From NCBI GenBank assembly GCA_000151295.1, contig GG745367.1, forward strand, positions 336,574 to 400,573: a stretch of DNA of 64,000 nucleotides, written 5' to 3'. Source of the stretch: Allomyces macrogynus ATCC 38327. Taxonomy: Eukaryota; Blastocladiomycota; Blastocladiomycetes; Blastocladiales; Blastocladiaceae. The notes beneath the pieces are model-generated. The model saw nothing but the letters and a program-made list of their open reading frames with translations, searched no databases and was not told the DNA's origin. A program made the position numbers and the translations under genes. Of the stretch, positions 58,376-64,000 are shown piece after piece; the first letter of the stretch is position 1; every line of letters begins with the position of its first letter.

Positions 58376-59224
58376 TTTCAGGTCCGGGTCTCGTTGAGCA
58401 AATCGGGCGTGCCGGTGGGTATATCGAAAACCGGCTGTAACCCGCCGCGAACCGACGCGACAATGCTCGGGTCCTCGCGAATCTGGTTGCGCACAAACGA
58501 CGGCGGCAGCGCCGCCTCATCCTCTACAGCGACGGGCGACATTGGCCAGGCACCACGGCGGTGGGAGGCGCCATGGCTAGGGATGCGCCAGTGGGCGGGA
58601 GGTCGGTACGATAACGCGCGAAGCATTGTGTGGGCGAGCGCCGACGAGCGAGAGCTGGATCATGAAGGTGCGCGCCTCGAATAACGAGGTGCGCGGCCTG
58701 ATCAGGTTGGTATAATCGAATTTGCGCGTGGTGTCGTCGTGCAGGGCCTAGCGGCGCCTGAGATCGCCACCGATGGTTGGTCAAGAAGAGGAGATGACGT
58801 GCGAGAGCGGGTTGGGCTCCGGCACTGCCGTGGAACATCGCAGCGTGCAAATCGCGGCAGCAACGGCACTCAGCACTCAGCACCACAGAGGGCAGGAAAT
58901 CATTCGCGCATTCCAACGTGACCGCGTGCGACGCTTCGAAGCAACCCTGTGTTGTCCTTGTCTCGCATGCAGTACTGACGGGAATGTAGCAGCTCGTGGG
59001 AAGAGCGCGTCGAGGGCACATCGCAAGCCGCCAGACGCTGGTCAGTCTTGCCAGGTCATCCGATCAAAGCGACCAATGCGTCCCCAGCCAGCGCTCCAAC
59101 AACGATCCAAACAATTGTCGCGCGCCGAGTCTTCGGTCTCAGGTCCGCGCCGACGACAGGACCAAACGACGAAAGAAGCAATCGGAAAAGCTGCAATCAA
59201 CGCAAGCGCGAAAATACGAATGGA

Positions 59225-59274
59225 ATTGGAAGCAAACTTGCATCAACTAATTGGAAGCAAGCTCGCATCAACTA
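59225..59274. repeat. 25-bp tandem duplication
   Basis: Two adjacent 25-bp copies beginning ATTGGAAGCAA and ending GCATCAACTA, differing at two positions. Confidence 0.85.
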
Positions 59275-59336
59275 AGGCAGGTGACAACAAACGAAGGTTG
59301 GCCTTCGCCTATCCCTAATCGTGGCCCTTTGAACCT

Positions 59337-59460
59337 GGTTGTTGATGCTGAAGGCGGAGCCAGGCTCAACGCATGCATGCTTTTCTTGAAAGAGGTGGTT
59401 TTTGGAGTGGGGAGAGAAGTTCATGAGCGAGCAGATTCCACCTGCCGCTGGGTTCAGAGA
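59337..59460. repeat. Dispersed repeat, copy 2
   Basis: Same block order as 41864-41954: GCTGAAGGCGGAGCCAGGCT then CAACGCATG, and later GCGAGCAGATTCCACC then CGCTGGGTTCAGAGA. The spacer is longer here. Possibly a small non-autonomous element or gene-flank relic. Confidence 0.8.
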
Positions 59461-59593
59461 CCTTGCCGATCTGCCGCTCTGACCTGTTGGTCTCGTCGTG
59501 CCCCCGTTCTAGCCACGACTCTCCTCCACCTCCAGTCTTCGACCTAATCAGTCTCTATTCCAAAAAAAAAAAATATACATCTCTACCCACCTC

Positions 59594-61831
59594 CTACATC
59601 GCCGGCGCGACCTGCAGCGGCGGTTGCACCACGACCCCTCCACCCCCACCCCCACCTCCACTTCCCCCGCCACCCCCCAACCCTCCCGTCACCACCGCAG
59701 CCCCACCATTCGGCCCCCTATGCACGGCGCGCCTCGGCGGCGCCAACCACGACGACGGCGGTGTTGTGATGAGCGAACTGCTCCGCGTCGACCCCGCATT
59801 CGATCCGACGGGGGACCCCGCCGCCGACCCGTTCATCGACGACGCATTCGACCCCCTATGCAGTAACCCGACCACCACGTCCCGTAACGCCGACGTGGTC
59901 GACGCGACACGGCGCATGCTCGCGGACGCGGCCCTCGCGCGTCTCGGCAACGGCGGCGGGATCGCTGCCGCCACGGGCTCTGCCGCTGGAGACGGAGCGG
60001 GTTCGTCCTCAACCGGCGTCAGTTTCGGCGGGTCGACGCACTTGACCCAATCGGGCGGGTCGCCGACCGACGCCTTGAACGGGTCGACGATCCCCGTGTA
60101 CCGCTCGAAGATCAGGTAGTCGAACATGTGGAATTCCGATTCGAGGACCGCGAGTTCCCGGGCCATGGGGTTCGGTGGGGAGGACGTGCCGTCCGCGGCA
60201 TTGGAGGCAGTGGGGGAGGTGCGGCGCGATTTACGGTGTGCGCGGCGCTGGGCGACGAGCGGGGCTTCTTCTTCGAGCAGCAGTTCTTCGAGTTCGAACC
60301 GCGCGTCGAAATTGGACGCGGTCGGCTACCGGTTCGAGAAAATCATGAGCACGCGTTTGGGATCACCCGGCGAAGGTGTAAAAACAACGTACGTCCGGCG
60401 CAAACGGCGGCTCCAACTCCTTCGCGACCAACAGATCCCAGTCGTACCCGTACTTGTCAAACAAGGCGTGGTTGCGAACGGCGAGCGGGCCGTGCCGCCC
60501 GCACCCAAGTCGGCGCGAGGTCGATCGCGTCAATAGACCCAGCACAAACTCGCGCATTTCGGGCGACGTCTCGCAGTTCCAAGTGACCGGTTCGGTCTTG
60601 ACGAGCCGCGCGAGTTCCTCGACCGAGTTGGCGACAAACGGGCGCTCTCCGTGTAAAAGTTCGTAGAGCGTCACGCCGAGCGACCACCAGTCGACGGATT
60701 CGCGGTACCCGACGTCCGTGTAGACCTCTAGGTGCGGGGATGCGGTGTGAGATTGCAAAAATCGGCGCAAGGCGACAGCGTGGGAAGAGGACGAAGGCCG
60801 TACCAGGCGCCATGTAGCCCTGCGTGCCGGTTTCGGAAATGATGGCCTTGCCGTCCTCGAGGTAGCACGCGCAGTTGAAGTCGGTGATGTGGACGTGGCC
60901 TAGATGGAGTGCGTCGCTGCATTAGCTCCGGTTCAATCTCGACCGCAACGAGCCAAAGAAGGAGAGTGAACCTTGCAGGTCGAGCAGCAAGTTGTCGGGT
61001 TTGACGTCGCTAGAGGATTGAAAAGAGAGGATCAAGTCAGCAAACGGCCTCCACTGAGCGGAAAACAAAGCCTAAGCACAGTCGCGCACGCGCACCGATG
61101 GATAACTTTTCGGGAATGCAGGTAAATCAAGGCGCTCGACACTTCGGCGGCGTAGAACGCAACCTACACACCCGGAAAACACCCGTCAGCGCACGTAAAC
61201 GACGCAAAGAAAAAAGTCGGCGTTGGCAAAAAGAGCACGCACCACCGCCTCGGGTAACCGGTCGTGGCGCCCCAAGTGGAACCGCAGGTCGCCGCCGAGC
61301 ATCAGGTCAAAGGCCATGTAGAGGTAGAGGTCGTCTTGCCAGGCAAAGCACAGGTTGACAATGAACGGGTGAAACACCTTTTCGAGGAGCTGCCGCTCGC
61401 GAATGATGTTGCGGTAGGCGCGCTGCTTGATGATATGCTCCTTGCTCCTGGAAATGGTGCGCCGCGCGCGTTGGTCAGCATCCTCGAGAGCAGACAAACA
61501 ACGCGAAGCGGCGGGAACCCGTACATGTACTTGAGCGCGTAGGTGGGCTTGTCGGGCCCGCGGCGCTCAATGATGCGCACCTTGCCAAAGGCCCCCTTGC
61601 CAATGACCCGGCCAATGCGGAAGTGGCGGAGCTCCACTAGGTCGAGAGTGCCGGTCGTGTTGCTGTGCGGTGAGTAACGGCAGCAAGCGGCGGCATGAAA
61701 GCGTCGCGCCGACGCCATCCATCCATGGCAGTACTCGAGCCGGCCGATAGTTCGACTGGTTCAATGGCCAGCTTGTCATGGCATTTACCTGGTCCATTGA
61801 GGTCGACGGGCTCGGACCATTGGCCGCCCAT
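59594..61831 (-). CDS. YANK/STK32-type serine/threonine kinase
   Basis: AGC-related protein kinase. Eight exons join in frame to 542 residues: 61789-61831, 61525-61636, 61243-61447, 61096-61163, 60972-61009, 60804-60899, 60393-60727 and 59594-60325. Introns are 67-86 nt except the first, 152 nt. Gly loop IGKGAFGKV; VAIK lysine in ALKYM (about Lys50); HRDVKPDN (Asp about 144); DFN instead of DFG at about 162-164, a hallmark of the YANK family; GYMAPE; and VDWWSLGVTLYELL. The FELEELLLEEEAP segment after the kinase core matches the STK32 tail (FELEEMILE). The start MGGQWSE offers an N-terminal glycine, so N-myristoylation is possible; mammalian YANKs begin MGAN. The C-terminal tail of about 200 residues is low-complexity and ends in a Gly-rich run. 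Substrates are unknown even in animals. Confidence 0.92.
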
Positions 61832-62861
61832 GGTTGAAGCTGGTCGGTGCGGGAGGGGCGGCCGTGGTTGCGATTACGGAGAGCCTGTCCAGGACCACGG
61901 TGGAAGGGACTGATGGACCGCGGGTATCGGCGGGCGGCGACACGACAAGATCGCGGTGCCGTTGGCAGGATCGGGGCAAGCGCTGGGCGGTCGTTGACAG
62001 TCCGGGCGTTGGGCAATACCGTGCGCGGTTGGACGGTTGCGATAGGGCAAGCCGAGCGCGCCGTCACGGCAGCGCGCGCGCAGCGTTGTCGTGGTTGCGC
62101 GGGGCAGCAGTGTCGTGCGCCAAGTCGTTGTCGGCGAAGAGAGAGCGAGCTCGCCGTGCTGCCGGGGCTGCGCGAGGCCAGGCGGGATGCCGGCCTTGAA
62201 ATGAAGGCGACGGCGTCGAAGCGGTCAGCATCAGCACCGAGGGCGGCAAAAGGCGGGAGTGGGTGGTGGAGGGGTGCCACGAAAGCCGAACAGCGGCGTG
62301 GCTGGCCGCTTGGAATAGGCATCGGACGCTTCCAGCGGCCCCCGTGTGGGCGCAGCGCTTCGCGGCGCAGCGGGCCCCGTGGCTTGCGCTGGATGCAGCA
62401 CGTGGACCGTCGCCACCGCAGGACGCCTGGCGAGACATGACATGCACGACACAAAGCACGAACATGCCAACTCGCCCCCCACTCACCACCACCGCCCAGC
62501 CGATCCCCGCCACGCACGCCACCCATTCATCCCGGGCAGAGACCCTGCCGACGCCTTCCACCAACGCCGCCGACGCCCCCCCGCGCGACGCCGGCCCGCC
62601 ACCCCACGCTTCACCAGCCCGAGCCAACGCCCGCAAAAATAACAACGTGCCCCGACCCAGACGGCCCAGATCTTCGACATCGACTTGAACCCGCCGACTC
62701 TCCCGTACCGCTCCTCCTCCTCTCCACGACCCTCCCCCCCCCCCCACCCCCACCCCCCCGCGCGCCCGCTGCAACACCATCCACCCACGCGCCGAACCGC
62801 ACGAACCACACGCAACTGCCCGCATCCCACCTGGCCAACACCCATCTACCAGCCGTCCCTA
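61832..62861. other. Divergent intergenic region, kinase / GATA factor
   Basis: 1.03 kb between divergent starts. It becomes very C-rich near 62720-62765 (runs of C on the plus strand), probably the 5' leader or promoter of the GATA gene. No other feature seen. Confidence 0.4.
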
Positions 62862-64000
62862 ATGGATCCCGCCGGCGGTCAACGGGCATCGCCGTCGCCC
62901 GTCCCCACAACATCCACCAACCGCAAGCCCGGCGACGCCAGCACAGGCGCGTCCACGACGACGCGGCTCGTCTCCAAGGTGCTCGCCGACACGCTGCACT
63001 TCCCCGAAATCCCGCCGCACCGGCGCACGCGGCGCGACTCGCCCGACCTCCTTCCGACCCAGCACCAGAATGACGCCGCCGACGTGGACCCAGACGAGGC
63101 TGCGGCCGCGGCCACGCGCGACGAGAACCAGGAACTGTGGCGGTTGTACACCAAGGCCAAGGACGCGCTGCCCAACGGGAAACGCATGGAGAACCTGACG
63201 TGGCGGCTTATGGCGCTGTCGGTGCACCAACCCAACAATAGTTCCAAGCCGCCATCGCGAACGCGCCGCGCGTCGCTGCCGTCGAGTTCGGACCAGGTGG
63301 CGGAAACGCTCGCGGCCAACGCGCGACGCACGGCATCGCCACCCGCGACCACCGCCCCAGCGGCAGCGCAGGCGCGGCCGCACCCCATGTGGGGCCCGCA
63401 CTTTGCCCCACCCCCAGCCGCGACCTCTGGGGCGGCGGTCGCACCGGCCGCGGACCCGTCCCCGGGACGTCGTGACGAGGACGTGTTCCTGGACGTGGCG
63501 ATGCGCGAGAGTGATGACGCGGACGGGGATGTCGCCATGACCGAGATTCTCACGACACGTACGACCGCCGAGGCGGCCGCAGCGACCGCGCGGGAGCCAT
63601 GGCCGTCGTGTCCACCGCTGCCTGCCGCCGATGCCGGGTCGGATGCGACGCTGCACCGCAAGTCGAAGCGGCCGCGGCAGGCGTCGTTTTCGGAGAGTGT
63701 CGGCGAGTACCCGACGACCTCGACGGCGGTCGCGGCCCCGACGCCCGTGACCGCGACGACTACCGGACCAACGCACGTGTCGGTGTCGGCGCCGTGCACT
63801 CCGCACCCGCCGCCGCTGGTGGCCGGGTCGCCGCCGACGCTGCACGCGACACAGTCGAGTCCCGCTGTCCCAACAACCACTCCCACACCACCATCCACGA
63901 CGACCGCCGCATCGCTCCAGCACCCGAACTCGCAACGACCAACGGCGCCAACGGCAAAAAGGGCGCGCAACCGCCACAAAACTTCGCCTGTTCCAACTGC
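62862..64000 (+). CDS. GATA-type transcription factor, AreA/Gat1-like (3' part outside window)
   Basis: From the ATG at 62862 the frame is open to the window end. At about residues 90-122 it reads LWRLYTKAKDALPNGKRMEN then LTWRLMALSV, the conserved N-terminal region of fungal AreA/NIT2/Gat1 GATA factors, which control nitrogen metabolism. The rest is Ala/Pro/Thr-rich, with a basic KSKRPRQ stretch. In another frame, the last 12 bases of the window code Cys-Ser-Asn-Cys, preceded by GKKGAQPPQNFA, just like the first knuckle of a GATA zinc finger. An intron ending at an acceptor near 63917 would join the two frames. The zinc finger itself lies beyond the edge, so the call rests on the N-terminal region and the CxxC. 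DNA target (GATA sites) is inferred from family. Confidence 0.82.
   Translation, partial: MDPAGGQRASPSPVPTTSTNRKPGDASTGASTTTRLVSKVLADTLHFPEIPPHRRTRRDSPDLLPTQHQNDAADVDPDEAAAAATRDENQELWRLYTKAKDALPNGKRMENLTWRLMALSVHQPNNSSKPPSRTRRASLPSSSDQVAETLAANARRTASPPATTAPAAAQARPHPMWGPHFAPPPAATSGAAVAPAADPSPGRRDEDVFLDVAMRESDDADGDVAMTEILTTRTTAEAAAATAREPWPSCPPLPAADAGSDATLHRKSKRPRQASFSESVGEYPTTSTAVAAPTPVTATTTGPTHVSVSAPCTPHPPPLVAGSPPTLHATQSSPAVPTTTPTPPSTTTAASLQHPNSQRPTAPTAKRARNRHKTSPVPT

Larger units (their letters stand above)
58376..59593. other. Region upstream of F-box fragment, with repeats
   Basis: 1.2 kb up to the stop of the kinase gene. The first 350 bp hold broken protein-like frames on the minus strand, of unknown family. 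The rest is non-coding, with a 25-bp tandem duplication at 59225-59274 and a dispersed repeat at 59337-59460. Confidence 0.4.

Noticed and set aside
62859..63979. Two long minus-strand frames opposite the GATA gene
   Set aside because: The plus strand carries the recognisable AreA-type region and CxxC; the minus frames are Arg- or Ala/Val/Gly-rich shadows.

Overview
The window looks like about 64 kb of nuclear DNA from an early-diverging, flagellated (zoosporic) fungus. A blastocladiomycete such as Allomyces fits best, but this is inference, not an identification. The reasons are: GC-rich DNA; many short introns of about 50-90 nt, most with donors beginning GTAC; a fungal AreA-type GATA factor at the right edge; and a kinesin-2 subunit, KAP3, which serves flagellar transport and is absent from fungi without flagella. 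Dense gene packing with alternating strands, long GC-rich ORFs and low-complexity tails also fit.

Layout, left to right. 1-1.5 kb: 3' part of a membrane protein (family G, copy 1). 1.7-5.2 kb (-): SMC6 with two in-frame stops and several frameshifts, probably a pseudogene. 5.6-10.9 kb (+): meiotic helicase HFM1/Mer3. 11.1-12.8 kb (-): mitochondrial GatA. 13.2-15.3 kb (+): a probably mitochondrial helical protein. 15.3-18.1 kb (-): F-box paralog A, frameshifted. 18.3-23.4 kb: a DIRS-type tyrosine-recombinase retrotransposon with inverted terminal repeats and an internal complementary region. 23.5-26.6 kb (-): L-asparaginase with a C-terminal ankyrin region. 27.8-41.3 kb (+): tandem array of four F-box paralogs, B-E. 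42.6-45.4 kb (-): KAP3. 46.0-48.3 kb (+): active-type myotubularin phosphatase. 48.4-53.3 kb (-): two tandem, related, probably seven-pass membrane proteins (family H). 54.5-57.4 kb (+): family G, copy 2. 57.4-58.4 kb (-): a decayed F-box-family fragment. 59.6-61.8 kb (-): YANK/STK32-type kinase. 62.9 kb to the end (+): GATA factor cut by the window edge.

Most single-copy genes are housekeeping or cell-biological (meiosis, mitochondrial translation, flagellar transport, phosphoinositides, kinase signalling, nitrogen control) and show no shared pathway. The striking part is lineage-specific paralogy. A two-exon F-box family has five long copies and one fragment, all full-length copies splitting at the same codon. 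Two uncharacterised membrane families, G and H, also conserve intron positions between copies. Several copies are damaged (SMC6, F-box A, F-box fragment, H2). This fits gene birth and decay, or a polyploid genome with redundant copies, although assembly errors cannot be excluded.
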